Of a DNA stretch of 64,000 nucleotides, positions 55,838 through 64,000 are shown in pieces. The stretch is taken from NCBI RefSeq assembly GCF_003325375.1, contig NZ_CP030862.1:3165501-3229500 (forward strand), given 5' to 3'. The stretch's first letter is position 1; the number at the start of each line of letters is the position of its first letter. This DNA is from Streptomyces globosus. Its GTDB lineage: Bacteria > Actinomycetota > Actinomycetes > Streptomycetales > Streptomycetaceae. The notes beneath the pieces are model-generated. The model was given only the letters and a program-made list of their open reading frames with translations. It was not told where the DNA came from and made no database searches. Position numbers and translations under genes: made by a program.

Positions 55838-57316
55838 TCAGACTCCGGCGGGCGCCGGGTCGGCAGCGTCCTGGCCCGCGGGGGCTGCGGCCGGGACGCG
55901 GTCGCCGTCCGCGCCGTCCTGCGCGGGCTGCGGGATGCGGTGCAGGCCGCGCCGGTCGTACAGGCGGGTCGCGCCGAAGCCGAAGGCCAGGGCGCCGGCC
56001 AGGGCGAGGCCCATGGAGGCCCAGGCGCGGGCCAGGCCGGCGTCGGCCTGGGCGTCGAAGTACAGCAGGGAGCGCAGGCCGCCGGTCAGCTGCCGCAGCG
56101 GCTCGAACTCCGACAGCGTGCGGAAGAAGCCGGGCAGCGCCTCCAGCGGCACGGTCGCACCGGAGGAGGGGACGGCCATCGCGATGAAGACGATCGTCGA
56201 GACCAGCATGCCGGGCGTGCCGAACGCGGCGAGGAGGGCCAGTCCGCTGACGCCGACCACGGCGATGGTGCCGACCGAGTACAGCCACAGCAGGCCGAGG
56301 TGGGAGGCGTCCATGTCGAGCAGGCCGACCGTCGTCGCCTCCACGAGCGAGCCCATGACCACGGACAGGCCGAGCATGAGCGCGGTGGAGATGCCGAGGG
56401 TGCGGACGCGGCTGGTGTGGCGGACGGGGGTCCGGCGGCGGAAGGGGCCGAAGTCGGTGTGGAGGTAGCCGAGGGCGTTGTCGACCTGGGAGTGGATGAC
56501 GTTGGCGCCGAGCATGCCGCACACGAGCAGGACGAGCGCGTAGTAGAAGGCGCTCAGGCCCATCGCGCTGCGTTCGCCGAGGGGGTGCCCGTCGGCGACC
56601 TCCACGGCCACCGGGTCGGCCAGCATCAGCCTGGCGGCCGGCGGCAGCTGGGCCCGGTCGGCCGTCCGGCCGCCGTCGGCCTTGGCGAGGAGGTCCTTGC
56701 CGAGCTGGGCGGACGCCGCGTGGGCGGCCTTCTGGGTGGCCTGCGAGGCCATGGAGGAGCCGAAGCTGCCGGCTGCCTGGTTCGTCAGCACCGTCAGCTT
56801 CGGGCGGGCCGGCTGCGGCTGCGCCTGGCCCTGGCCCTGCGGCTGGGCCTGCGTCTGGCCCTGGGCCTGTGCCTGGCCCTGGGCCTGGCCCTTGCTCTGG
56901 GCGGTCTGCCCCTGCCCGCCCGGCGCCGCGGCCGGCTGCCCGGGGGCGGCGAGGCCGGAGACGGCCGCGGTGAAGTCCGGCGGCACGACGAGCGCGCCGT
57001 ACAGCTTGCCCTGGCCGAGCCGCCTGTCGGCCTCCTGCCGGGTCAGGACCTGCCAGTCGATGCTGCCGTCCTTCCCCGCCGACGTGCGGATCCCGGAGAC
57101 GACCTGCTCCCCGAGGTTGGTCCGCTTGCCGCCGCCCGCGTCCGCTCCGCGGTCTTCGTTGACCAGGGCGACCGGGAGGTCGCGCAGGTTGCCCTTGGGG
57201 TCGACGTTGCCGCCGACGTAGAGCAGGGCGAACAGGGTGGAGACGACGGCGAGGATGAGTCCCGAGCCGATCCACAGCCGCGGGCTGCGGAGCACGGAGG
57301 GCGGTGAGGAGGTCAT
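55838..57316 (-). CDS. YhgE/Pip-type ABC-2-like membrane protein
   Basis: A 492-aa protein from ATG 57316. One N-terminal span (LWIGSGLILAVVSTLFALLYVGG) is followed by a long extracellular loop beginning NVDPKGNLRDLPVALVNEDRG, the YhgE/Pip signature. A low-complexity Gln/Gly/Ala stretch (GQAQGQAQAQGQTQAQPQG) interrupts that loop. About five spans in the C-terminal half (FYYALVLLVCGMLGANVIHS, TALMLGLSVVMGSLVEA and others) complete an ABC-2 permease-like fold. Relatives include phage-infection proteins and parts of drug or ESX-type export systems. It is divergent from a MerR-type regulator, which likely controls it. Confidence 0.83.
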   Translation of the reverse strand: MTSSPPSVLRSPRLWIGSGLILAVVSTLFALLYVGGNVDPKGNLRDLPVALVNEDRGADAGGGKRTNLGEQVVSGIRTSAGKDGSIDWQVLTRQEADRRLGQGKLYGALVVPPDFTAAVSGLAAPGQPAAAPGGQGQTAQSKGQAQGQAQAQGQTQAQPQGQGQAQPQPARPKLTVLTNQAAGSFGSSMASQATQKAAHAASAQLGKDLLAKADGGRTADRAQLPPAARLMLADPVAVEVADGHPLGERSAMGLSAFYYALVLLVCGMLGANVIHSQVDNALGYLHTDFGPFRRRTPVRHTSRVRTLGISTALMLGLSVVMGSLVEATTVGLLDMDASHLGLLWLYSVGTIAVVGVSGLALLAAFGTPGMLVSTIVFIAMAVPSSGATVPLEALPGFFRTLSEFEPLRQLTGGLRSLLYFDAQADAGLARAWASMGLALAGALAFGFGATRLYDRRGLHRIPQPAQDGADGDRVPAAAPAGQDAADPAPAGV

Positions 57317-57347
57317 GGAGGCTCCCGGGGGGCGTGCCGGCAGAAAA

Positions 57348-57389
57348 CTGGATATCTGAGGTATCCAGCACTAGATAGTTGCACTATCT
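57348..57389. promoter_or_regulatory. Two palindromes in the YhgE/MerR divergent region, probable MerR-type operator
   Basis: CTGGATA (57348-57354) / TATCCAG (57362-57368) and, next to it, AGATAGT-TGC-ACTATCT (57373-57389), the latter perfect. They lie in the 127-base region between the two divergent starts, where MerR-family regulators bind to twist the promoter spacer. Confidence 0.65.
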
Positions 57390-57443
57390 TGGAGGGGTGT
57401 CCAATCGGCCCGGCGGAGTCCGGCCGCACCAGAGCGAGGAAGC

Positions 57444-58151
57444 ATGAAGATCTCGGAGCTCAGCCGCAGAACCGGCGTGCCGGTCGCCAGCATCAAGTAC
57501 TTCCGCCGCGAGGGCCTGCTCCCCGCAGGCCGTGCGACCGCCGCCACCCTCGCCGAGTACGGCGACGAACACGTCCAGCGGCTGCGGCTGATCAAGGCGC
57601 TGACCGCGCTCGGCGGACTGTCCATCGCCGCCACCCGCGACGTGCTCGCCGCCCTCGACCGGGCCGACACCACCGACGGCACCCTCGGCGCGATCAGCTA
57701 CGCGCTCCCCGTCCCCGTCGCGGAATCGCCCGCCACCGACTCCGAGGACGACGCCCGCGCCGCGGCGGCCGCCGAGGCGGACGTCGCGGAGCTCGTCGCC
57801 GCCATGGACTGGCAGGTCCCGTCCGCCTCCCCGCACGTCCGGGGACTGGCCACCGCCCTCAAGGAGCTGAGGCGCCTCGACCCGCACTACCGGCCGGACC
57901 GCCTCGTCGCCTACGCCGGCCTCGCCCGCTCCATCGCCCGCCTCGACCTGGAGCGCGCCGCCGCCATCGACGACCCCGCGGCCCTGGCCGAGCAGGCCGT
58001 CATCGTCTTCGCCCTCTCCGCGCCCGTCCTGGAGCTGCTGCGCCGGCTCGCCCAGGAGGACCTGGTCCGCCGCCGCATCGCCGGCGACGCCGGCGCCCCC
58101 GGGGCCGACGCAGCTCCGCAGCCCGCCCCCGGCGGCACCGGGGCGCCCTGA
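57444..58151 (+). CDS. MerR family transcriptional regulator
   Basis: A 235-aa protein from ATG 57444. The winged-helix part (KISELSRRTGVPVASIKYFRREGLLPAGRATAATLAEYGDEHVQRLRLIKAL) is of MerR type. The rest (about 75-225) is a helical domain without the dimerisation coiled coil and metal-binding Cys of classic metal sensors, so it probably responds to an organic ligand. The divergent YhgE/Pip gene is the likely target, through the palindromes at 57348-57389. Confidence 0.9.
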   Translation: MKISELSRRTGVPVASIKYFRREGLLPAGRATAATLAEYGDEHVQRLRLIKALTALGGLSIAATRDVLAALDRADTTDGTLGAISYALPVPVAESPATDSEDDARAAAAAEADVAELVAAMDWQVPSASPHVRGLATALKELRRLDPHYRPDRLVAYAGLARSIARLDLERAAAIDDPAALAEQAVIVFALSAPVLELLRRLAQEDLVRRRIAGDAGAPGADAAPQPAPGGTGAP

Positions 58152-58175
58152 CCGGCCCCGCCCCGCCGGGCGGCG

Positions 58176-59903
58176 TCAGGCGGCGAAGACCCGCGCCAGG
58201 TGGGCCGCCAGCCCGGCCGCCGCCTCCGGCGCCCCGACCGGCGCGAGCCGCACCCCCAGGTAGCCGTCCGGCCGCACCACGAACGCCGTCGCGCCGCCCG
58301 CCCCGTACACCCGGGCGAACTCGCCCCGGCCGTCCACGAACACCGGCAGCGGCGCGGCGTCCGAGGCCGACCCCTCGTACGCGGCGTCCACCGCCGCCCC
58401 GTGCCGGTCACGCCCTTCGCCGCCCCCGGAGGAGTCCGGCGCCGCGAGGACCACGCATGCATGAGGCCCGCTCCCGTCCGCGCCGCCGCCCGCGCCGGCC
58501 GACCGGCGGGCCAGCGCGGCGAGCTCGCCGCACGCGGCCAGGTCCGCCGCCGACTCGGCGTACATCACCAGCACGTGCCCGCGGTCCCTCAGCAGGTCGA
58601 ACAGCCGCAGCGGCACCGCCGCGACCCCGCTCGTCAGGCCGCCGCAGTCCGGAGCCCGCTCCCCGGGCCCCGGGCCCGCGCCGTTCCCGCCGCGCGGGCC
58701 GACGACGGGACTGCCGGGGTACGCCACCAGCAGCTGCGCCTCGCGGAGCCGGGCCGTGCCCGCGTCCTCCGCATCCGATGCGGCGCCCTGCCGGGCGTGC
58801 CGGACCGTCCGGCCCACCACCTCCTCGCCGACGGGGTGCCGCTCGGCGTGGTAGCTCTCCAGCAGCCGGGGGTGCGCCCGGCCCGCCACGGCGAGCGCCA
58901 GCTTCCAGGCCAGGTTGTGGGCGTCCTGGATGCCGGTGTTCATGCCCTGGGCGCCGGTCGGCGGATGGATGTGCGCCGCGTCGCCCGCCACGAACACCCG
59001 GCCGTCCCCGTACCGGTCCACCAGCCGGTGGCTGATCCGGAACACCGACGACCAGCGCAGTGCCGACGCGGTGACCGGCTCGGGCGCCAGCCGGTCCAGC
59101 ACCGCCTGGATGTCCTCCAGCCCCGGCCCCCGCCCGGTCTCCAGCCCGTGCGCCACCCCCTCCGCCCCGCCGGCGCCGCCGCCGGAGCCCGCCGCGGACA
59201 GTTCGGGCGGCACGAGCATCGACATCCGGTACCGGTGGCGGCCCGGCAGCGGAATGCACACCAGGACGTCGTCCACCGCGCCGTCCGCACCGTGGTGCAG
59301 CGAGCGGACGCCGTACCCCGCGGGCAGGCTCCAGTCCACCTCCACGTCGCCGAGCATGTACTCCTCGGGGAACGCCCCGCCCTCGAAGGAGAGGCCGAGC
59401 CCCTTGCGGACGGTGCTGTGCGCGCCGTCGCAGCCCACCAGGAACAGCGAGCGGACCTCCTCGCCGCCGCCGGCCGTGGTGATCCGGCTGAGGACGCCGT
59501 CCGCGTCCTGCGCGAACGACACCAGCTCGGTGCTGCGCTCGATGCGGGTGCCGAAGCGGGCCAGGTGCTCCTCCAGGATCCGCTCCGTCTCGTACTGGGG
59601 GAGCGCCGCGAAGCCGTACGGCACCTCCGGCGGCAGCCGCAGGTCGATGCGGCCCTGCTCGGCCCCGTCCACGTACAGCAACTGGCCGCACATCGGGACG
59701 GCGGCCTCCAGCGCGGCGCGGACCAGGCCCATCCGGTCCCACACCTCCAGGGTGCGGGGCTGGATCCCGACCGCCTTCGCGTACGGCAGCCGGCCCGGCA
59801 GCCGGTCGATGACGCGGCAGGCCACGCGCTGCCGGCGCAGTTCCGCCGCCGCGGTCAGTCCGACCGGTCCGGCGCCCACGATCAGCACATCGGTGTCCGT
59901 CAC
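58176..59903 (-). CDS. FAD-dependent aromatic-ring hydroxylase/monooxygenase (PheA/TfdB type)
   Basis: A 575-aa protein from GTG 59903 (GGGAGG upstream). DVLIVGAGPVGLTAAAELRRQ is the Rossmann motif, LVGCDGAHSTVRKGLG the DG motif and VFVAGDAAHIHPPTGAQGMNTGIQDAHNLAWKLAL the GD motif, all three of the class A flavin monooxygenases. The C-terminal thioredoxin-like domain (about 430-575) is typical of PheA/TfdB and of tailoring enzymes for aromatic polyketides. It would hydroxylate an aromatic or polyketide substrate using NAD(P)H and O2. It follows the acyl-reductase cluster on the same strand after a strong hairpin. Confidence 0.9.
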   Translation of the reverse strand: MTDTDVLIVGAGPVGLTAAAELRRQRVACRVIDRLPGRLPYAKAVGIQPRTLEVWDRMGLVRAALEAAVPMCGQLLYVDGAEQGRIDLRLPPEVPYGFAALPQYETERILEEHLARFGTRIERSTELVSFAQDADGVLSRITTAGGGEEVRSLFLVGCDGAHSTVRKGLGLSFEGGAFPEEYMLGDVEVDWSLPAGYGVRSLHHGADGAVDDVLVCIPLPGRHRYRMSMLVPPELSAAGSGGGAGGAEGVAHGLETGRGPGLEDIQAVLDRLAPEPVTASALRWSSVFRISHRLVDRYGDGRVFVAGDAAHIHPPTGAQGMNTGIQDAHNLAWKLALAVAGRAHPRLLESYHAERHPVGEEVVGRTVRHARQGAASDAEDAGTARLREAQLLVAYPGSPVVGPRGGNGAGPGPGERAPDCGGLTSGVAAVPLRLFDLLRDRGHVLVMYAESAADLAACGELAALARRSAGAGGGADGSGPHACVVLAAPDSSGGGEGRDRHGAAVDAAYEGSASDAAPLPVFVDGRGEFARVYGAGGATAFVVRPDGYLGVRLAPVGAPEAAAGLAAHLARVFAA

Positions 59904-59954
59904 TGGCCCTCCCCGGGGAGATCCCCGAGCGCGTGTCCTCCCATCGTCGGCCGG

Positions 59955-59986
59955 GGCCCCGGCGCCGGCCACCCGGCGCCGGGGCC
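59955..59986 (-). terminator. Hairpin with perfect 14-bp GC stem
   Basis: GGCCCCGGCGCCGG (59955-59968), loop CCAC, CCGGCGCCGGGGCC (59973-59986). It lies after the acyl reductase fusion gene and before the monooxygenase gene, so it may partly end the upstream transcript. Confidence 0.7.
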
Positions 59987-60027
59987 GCGCCCGCGCGGAG
60001 GGGATCCGGCGGGCGCGGGACGGCGGG

Positions 60028-62580
60028 TCAGACGCCGCGCGGCCGGTCGTCCACCACGGAGCGGAGCTTGCCGCTCGTCGGGACGCGGTCGAGCGCGGCG
60101 CCGTCCACCGCCTCGACCACCAGCTCCAGCAGCCCCTCGGCCACGGCCGAGCGGAGCTCCGGATACCCGGACAGGAACACCTCGCGCAGCCGCTGCGGAT
60201 CCGTCCCCTCCGCCTGCTCCACCCGCACCGCCAGCCGCTCCCGCTCCGGGCCGGCGCCGATGCGGAGCTGCAGCTCCCCGCGGTGCCCGCCCTCGCCGGC
60301 CAGGGCCGTGAAGCGGCGGTGGTTCAGCAGGTACGTGGCCACCCGCACCGTGTCGCCGGTCCGCCCCAGCAGCTCGAAGCGCGGGGCGAGGCTGCCGCAC
60401 GGGCAGCGGCCCGGGATCTCCCTGCCGAGGTCTCCGATGACGTACCGGCCCAGCTGCTGGCCGCGCCTGGCGTGCGTGGCGAAGACCAGCCGGCCCGCCT
60501 CCCCGGGAGCCGCGGGCCGGTCCTCGGCCTCGTCGAGGATCTCCAGGGTGTGCAGGTCGGCGTGCAGGTGGTGGACGCCGCCCCAGCTCTCCGTGCACTG
60601 GTAGCCGAGCGGGCCGAGGTCGGTGCTGCCGTAGGTGATCGAGCGCACGACCCCGATGCCGAAGTCCTCCTCCAGCACCCGCCGCTGCTCCGGCGTGAAG
60701 TGCTCGCCGCCGTAGAAGACCTTGCGCAGGCCCCCGTAGGCGCGCAGCGTGTCCGCCTCCGCATGCAGCAGCTGCCACAGGTAGGACGGCATCCCGAAGA
60801 GGGTGTCCGCCCGGTGCTCGACGATCGCCCGCGCCGTCGCCGCGTGGTCGGGGCCTGCCGCCAGCGGCAGCTGCACCCCGCCGAGCCGCTCCAGCACGGA
60901 GAAGAAGCTGATGAAGCTGCCGTACATGCCGCCGCAGTAGAACAGGTTGGCGGTGCGGTCGCCGACCGGGTCGTACCCGGCGGCGATCAGGCCGCGGGCC
61001 GCCGCCCGCATCTGCGTGTCGTAGTCGTCGTAGCTGAACAGCGACAGCGCCGGGGCGCCGGTGCTGCCGCCGCTGTGGAAGTACAGCTCCGCGTCCGCCC
61101 GCGCGACCTGCCCGTTGCGGGCCTGCACCTCCTCCTTGCCGACCAGCGGCCCCTCCGGGCGGGGCAGGGCGACCGGGCGCGCCAGGTCGTCCAGGCAGGC
61201 GGTCGTCGCGAACAGCTCCGGGTCCGCCTGGACGGCGACGCGCCGGCTGTAGCGCTGCAGCGCGTACACGCCGTCGTGCGGCTCGCCCGCGTAGCTGTGC
61301 GGCATCGCCCCGACCGGGGTGACCCGGGTCGCGCCGGCGGCCAGCACGGTGCGGGACAGCTCGGCGATGTCGGCGCGGCTGCCCGCGATGCCCGCGGTCT
61401 GCAGGTAGCGGCGCATCGGGCGCAGCGTCGCGATCAGCTCCTTGCGGGGCAGCGGCTTGACCCACACGCTGCGGTGCAGCGGGGACGCCGTCAGCGGCGA
61501 GCGGGTGTCGGCCATGACCCGCCACGAGCCGTCGGGGGCGGCGAACACCCGCGTCAGGCCCAGGTGTTCCTCCAGCCGCGCCACCAGCTCGGTCGTGGTC
61601 AGCTCGGCCTCCCCGGCCGGGTCGGGCGCACCGGCCGGGCCCGCCGGGACGGCCGGCGGGCGGGCGCCGAGGACGGCGGCGAAGCGCTCCGCGAACGCGA
61701 AGACCTCCCCCTCGTCCCGCGTGTCGAGGTAGACGACCTGCGGGCTGGAGCAGGCCTGCTGCTCGTACAGGCACACGTCGTCCGCGAGGGCCTCCAGCAC
61801 GGACGGCTCCGACCAGGCGTCCGCCGTCAGGTAGGCGAAGGAGATCCGGTGCCCCCACTCCACCAGCCGGCACCCGGCCGGCACATGGGCGGCGACCCCC
61901 TCGACGGCGGCCTCCCCGCCCCACACGGCGACGGCGTCCGCGGGCGCGCACATCAGGCGCAGCCACTCCTGCCGCGAGGACGGGAAGCGCAGGACGACGA
62001 TCCGTGCGGCCAGCGCCCCGGTGGGGTCGAGGGCCGCCAGCTCGGCCGTCAGGGCCTGCGCGAGGAGGGTGTCCGCGCTGCTGGTCTTGAGGACGTTGAC
62101 GTTCCCGGCGAGGAGGCCCTCGACGATGCTGAGCGGCGCGACGGTCGCGGCGTTGCCCGGCGCGATGTGCGCGACCATGCCGACGGGCGCCCACGCCTCG
62201 TAGACCGTCTCGCGCGGATCGGCCCGGTCCAGGCGGCCCGGCGCGGCCCCGCCCAGCTCCCGGCGCAGCTTGCGGGTGAGTTCCCGGCGGCCGAGGGCCT
62301 GCCCGAGCTCGGCGAGGAGCGCCGGGTCCTCCCCCTCGGGGAGGTGGGCGGCGAGCCGGGCGCGGACGGCGTGCGCCGGGTCGAGGAGGGCGGCGGACAG
62401 GGCGTCGCAGGCGGCGAGGACGGTCTCGGTCTCCAGGACGCCGGCGAGCGCGGCCTCGACCGCGGCGGGCAGGTCGGCCAGGCGGCGCCCGGCCTCCTCG
62501 TCGCCGATGAAGGCGCCCTGCCAGAAGTGCGGCGCAGCGGCGGTCGGAGCGGCCGCAGCGGCGGTGGTGGTGTCGATCAT
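60028..62580 (-). CDS. LuxC-type acyl reductase fused to a PaaK-like adenylating domain
   Basis: An 850-aa protein from ATG 62580, two bases after the LuxE-like stop. Residues about 15-460 follow the LuxC acyl-CoA/acyl-protein reductase: APVGMVAHIAPGNAATVAPLSIVEGLLAGNVNVLKTSS, RISFAYLTAD and EQQACSSPQVVYL, where C277 is the probable acyl-accepting cysteine. Residues about 480-850 are an AMP-binding domain of PaaK type: YFHSGGSTGAP (503-510) as the P-loop, LFYCGGMYGSFISF, YGSTDLGPLGYQC and a C-terminal subdomain. The pair suggests activation of a carboxylic acid and reduction to an aldehyde in one polypeptide, fed by the neighbouring LuxE-like protein. Confidence 0.85.
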   Translation of the reverse strand: MIDTTTAAAAAPTAAAPHFWQGAFIGDEEAGRRLADLPAAVEAALAGVLETETVLAACDALSAALLDPAHAVRARLAAHLPEGEDPALLAELGQALGRRELTRKLRRELGGAAPGRLDRADPRETVYEAWAPVGMVAHIAPGNAATVAPLSIVEGLLAGNVNVLKTSSADTLLAQALTAELAALDPTGALAARIVVLRFPSSRQEWLRLMCAPADAVAVWGGEAAVEGVAAHVPAGCRLVEWGHRISFAYLTADAWSEPSVLEALADDVCLYEQQACSSPQVVYLDTRDEGEVFAFAERFAAVLGARPPAVPAGPAGAPDPAGEAELTTTELVARLEEHLGLTRVFAAPDGSWRVMADTRSPLTASPLHRSVWVKPLPRKELIATLRPMRRYLQTAGIAGSRADIAELSRTVLAAGATRVTPVGAMPHSYAGEPHDGVYALQRYSRRVAVQADPELFATTACLDDLARPVALPRPEGPLVGKEEVQARNGQVARADAELYFHSGGSTGAPALSLFSYDDYDTQMRAAARGLIAAGYDPVGDRTANLFYCGGMYGSFISFFSVLERLGGVQLPLAAGPDHAATARAIVEHRADTLFGMPSYLWQLLHAEADTLRAYGGLRKVFYGGEHFTPEQRRVLEEDFGIGVVRSITYGSTDLGPLGYQCTESWGGVHHLHADLHTLEILDEAEDRPAAPGEAGRLVFATHARRGQQLGRYVIGDLGREIPGRCPCGSLAPRFELLGRTGDTVRVATYLLNHRRFTALAGEGGHRGELQLRIGAGPERERLAVRVEQAEGTDPQRLREVFLSGYPELRSAVAEGLLELVVEAVDGAALDRVPTSGKLRSVVDDRPRGV

Positions 62581-62582
62581 GG

Positions 62583-63731
62583 TCAGGCCATGCCCTTCAT
62601 CAGTTCGGCGGCGGCCACCGCGCAGCTCCGGTTGCGGCTCACCCCGGCACGCCCGTGGACGGTGAACCAGGGGGTCGGCACGTCGCACCCGCAGGCCTCG
62701 CCCGGCTGCAGCGAGGCCAGGTCGCCCATGACGACGCTCTGCGCCGGGACGGAGGTGATGTACGGCGACACCAGGTGCAGGTAGCCCGGCTCCCCGTACG
62801 GCAGCGGTTCGAGGGTGCGTGTGGAGCGGATCACCACCCGCGACCACACGGGGGCGTGCAGCCGGTGGCGGTCGCACTCCACGTACGGGATGCAGTGCTC
62901 GACGGAGCCGAAGGTGTCCCGGATCCGCTCGCCCGGAATGCCCAGCTGTTCGGTGACCCGGTCGTACAGCTCCTCCTTGCCGATGCGCCGGTCGGCGTGG
63001 CCCTTCCACCCGCCGCCGAGGACGACGAGGGAGCCCTCCGGGAGCTGCAGCGGAGGCATGCCCATGGCGCGCATCCGCTCCAGGGTGAAGAAGAGGAAGG
63101 CCGGGAAGCCGAGGATGCGGACCGGCGCGCCGTCCTCGGCGAAGCGCCGGAGGGCGGCGATGCAGCCGAAGGGGTCGAACTCGTGGCCGCTGCCGGTGTT
63201 GCGCAGGGCGTACGCGACGCTGCGGGCCGGCGCGAAGTCGCACAGGTAGTTGTCGGTGAAGGCCGTGCCGAGATTGAGGGAAGGCGCCGGCTCGTAGCTG
63301 TAGAGCAGGTAGTTGACCTCCTGCCCGGGGGTGATCCAGCCGTTGCGCTCGAAGATCCGGGCGACCATGCGCTGCGCGGAGCGGATCGTCCAGGTGTCGA
63401 AGAACATCTGCGACTTCTGCCCGGTCGTGCCCGAGGACGTCAGGTGCAGTTCGACGTCCTCGCGGGGGATGGACAGCACCTCGTGGCGCTTGAAGAAGTT
63501 CGCGTGGACCAGCGGCGTCCGGTACGGCTCGGCCGGCGGCGTCGCCTCGTACAGCGAGCGGAAGAACGGCGACCGCGCGCGGTGCCAGGCGTGCGACTCG
63601 GCCATGGCCGCGGCGAACAGCTCGTCCTCGGCAGGCCCGCAGGCGTAGGGGTCGGTCAGGTCGCACAGTCGCTGGACGTGCGGCAGGAGGGCCGGGTCGG
63701 GTACGGACACCGGCGCGAGATGGGGGTTCAT
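62583..63731 (-). CDS. LuxE-type acyl-protein synthetase
   Basis: A 382-aa protein from ATG 63731, overlapping the previous stop as ATGA. It has HLTSSGTTGQKSQMFFD, the P-loop of the LuxE/PaaK adenylating family, SYEPAPSLNLGTAFTDNYLCDFAP, RILGFPAFLFFTLERM, and VLGGGWKGHADRRIGKEELYDRV with DTFGSVEHCIPYVECDRHRLHAP, which are close to LuxE. In bioluminescent bacteria LuxE activates a fatty acid as acyl-AMP and hands it through a Cys to LuxC. No luxAB or luxD genes are visible, so this pair probably serves biosynthesis rather than light. Confidence 0.85.
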   Translation of the reverse strand: MNPHLAPVSVPDPALLPHVQRLCDLTDPYACGPAEDELFAAAMAESHAWHRARSPFFRSLYEATPPAEPYRTPLVHANFFKRHEVLSIPREDVELHLTSSGTTGQKSQMFFDTWTIRSAQRMVARIFERNGWITPGQEVNYLLYSYEPAPSLNLGTAFTDNYLCDFAPARSVAYALRNTGSGHEFDPFGCIAALRRFAEDGAPVRILGFPAFLFFTLERMRAMGMPPLQLPEGSLVVLGGGWKGHADRRIGKEELYDRVTEQLGIPGERIRDTFGSVEHCIPYVECDRHRLHAPVWSRVVIRSTRTLEPLPYGEPGYLHLVSPYITSVPAQSVVMGDLASLQPGEACGCDVPTPWFTVHGRAGVSRNRSCAVAAAELMKGMA

Positions 63732-64000
63732 CGGGCAACCTCGGATGGGGTGGGCAGGTGGGTCGACGCCCAGGCCGACACGTAGCAGTCCAGGTAGGGC
63801 CGCAGCGGCGGTTCGACGGCGACGCCGCGGAAGTCGATGCGCTCCGAGGAGCGCGACAGCACGGCGTAGTCGCGGAAGCCTTCGCCGTCGGCGCGCATCG
63901 CCGGGTACAGCGCCCCGGCGACGAACCCCTGGGCGTGGAAGGCCTGGAGGGCTTCCGGGCGGTCCAGCGGCACCAGGGCCTCGACGTAGCCGGCGCCGGC
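63728..64000 (-). CDS. C-terminal part of a gene running off the window, possibly a GNAT-type acyltransferase
   Basis: The frame is open to the window edge; 90 codons are visible. GYVEALVPLDRPEALQAFHAQG and FVAGALYPAMRADGEGFRDYAVLSRSSERIDFRG resemble the end of a GNAT acetyltransferase domain (a late strand carrying ..RDY.VLSRS), and the final 25 residues end near LPTPSEVAR. Its TGA overlaps the LuxE-like ATG, so it is the upstream member of the same operon. The family is only a suggestion from this short piece. Confidence 0.6.
   Translation of the reverse strand, partial: AGAGYVEALVPLDRPEALQAFHAQGFVAGALYPAMRADGEGFRDYAVLSRSSERIDFRGVAVEPPLRPYLDCYVSAWASTHLPTPSEVAR

Noticed and set aside
60028..63731. 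A bioluminescence operon
   Set aside because: LuxC- and LuxE-like genes are present, but no luciferase luxA/luxB or transferase luxD is visible, and the LuxC is fused to another domain.
1..64000. Insertion sequences, prophage or integrative element
   Set aside because: No transposase, integrase, phage structural or conjugation genes are recognisable; no att-like duplication of the tRNA 3' end was seen by eye.

Overview
This is a 64 kb stretch of very high-GC DNA. Codon usage, gene families (SigB/F/G-type sigma factor, DUF6158, DUF6381, MAB_1171c-type membrane protein, peptidase M64, GlxA-like copper oxidase, large secretome) and gene density all point to a Streptomyces chromosome. It looks like an accessory or arm-proximal region, because regulators, secreted hydrolases, broken genes and multi-domain conflict-type proteins are interleaved. 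I see no insertion sequence, prophage, rRNA or CRISPR array.

Layout. (1) 1-1157: the C-terminal part of an IucA/IucC siderophore synthetase, cut by the window edge. (2) 1245-6532: a GntR/UTRA regulator behind a paired DasR/GntR-like operator, a stress sigma factor, and a two-gene osmoprotectant (glycine betaine/proline) ABC importer whose permease and binding protein are fused; a SigB-type promoter candidate precedes the importer. (3) 6698-13070: small hypotheticals, a secreted GH31 glycosidase, a DUF6817 gene broken by a one-base frameshift in a run of eight C, a LysR regulator and a DUF6158 protein. (4) 13071-14102: a 1 kb gene-free island of repeats: a 153-bp imperfect palindrome, three diverged tandem units of about 61-68 bp, and 13 copies of an 8-bp purine/pyrimidine repeat. 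(5) 14103-20160: a hypothetical, an XRE-TPR regulator, a secreted M64 peptidase, a serine hydrolase, a GNAT acetyltransferase and an HNH-type lipoprotein.

(6) 20414-33221: a tightly packed MoxR/VWA module: DUF4132 protein, a 1657-aa unrecognised protein, a MoxR-like AAA+ ATPase, a DUF5682-VWA fusion and a SWIM zinc-finger protein, mostly joined by 1-4 base start/stop overlaps. (7) 33231-41237: housekeeping-like and small genes, including a HAD-like protein, an XRE-cupin regulator, two DinB-like proteins, a PHP-domain protein, an odd tRNA-Cys(GCA), an FprA-type ferredoxin-NADP reductase and a HutD/Ves cupin. (8) 41326-47284: secreted proteins (a C-terminally anchored surface protein, a metzincin protease with FN3 and ricin-type lectin domains, a GlxA-like radical-copper oxidase, a DUF4360 protein).

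(9) 47370-52202: the most striking locus. Three overlapping genes encode a small EACC1-like protein, a 1005-aa caspase - transmembrane helix - solute-binding domain - VWA fusion, and a stand-alone solute-binding lipoprotein with no permease. I read it as a putative outside-in sensor driving an intracellular caspase. A degraded methyltransferase gene sits just upstream. (10) 52775-58151: a FAD oxidoreductase/MAB_1171c membrane-protein pair, and a YhgE/Pip membrane protein divergent from a MerR-type regulator across two palindromes. (11) 58176-64000: part of a biosynthetic-type cluster on the minus strand, with a PheA/TfdB-type flavin monooxygenase, a LuxC-type acyl reductase fused to a PaaK-like adenylating domain, a LuxE-type acyl-protein synthetase and the end of a further gene. 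This suggests acyl activation and reduction to an aldehyde on a natural-product pathway.
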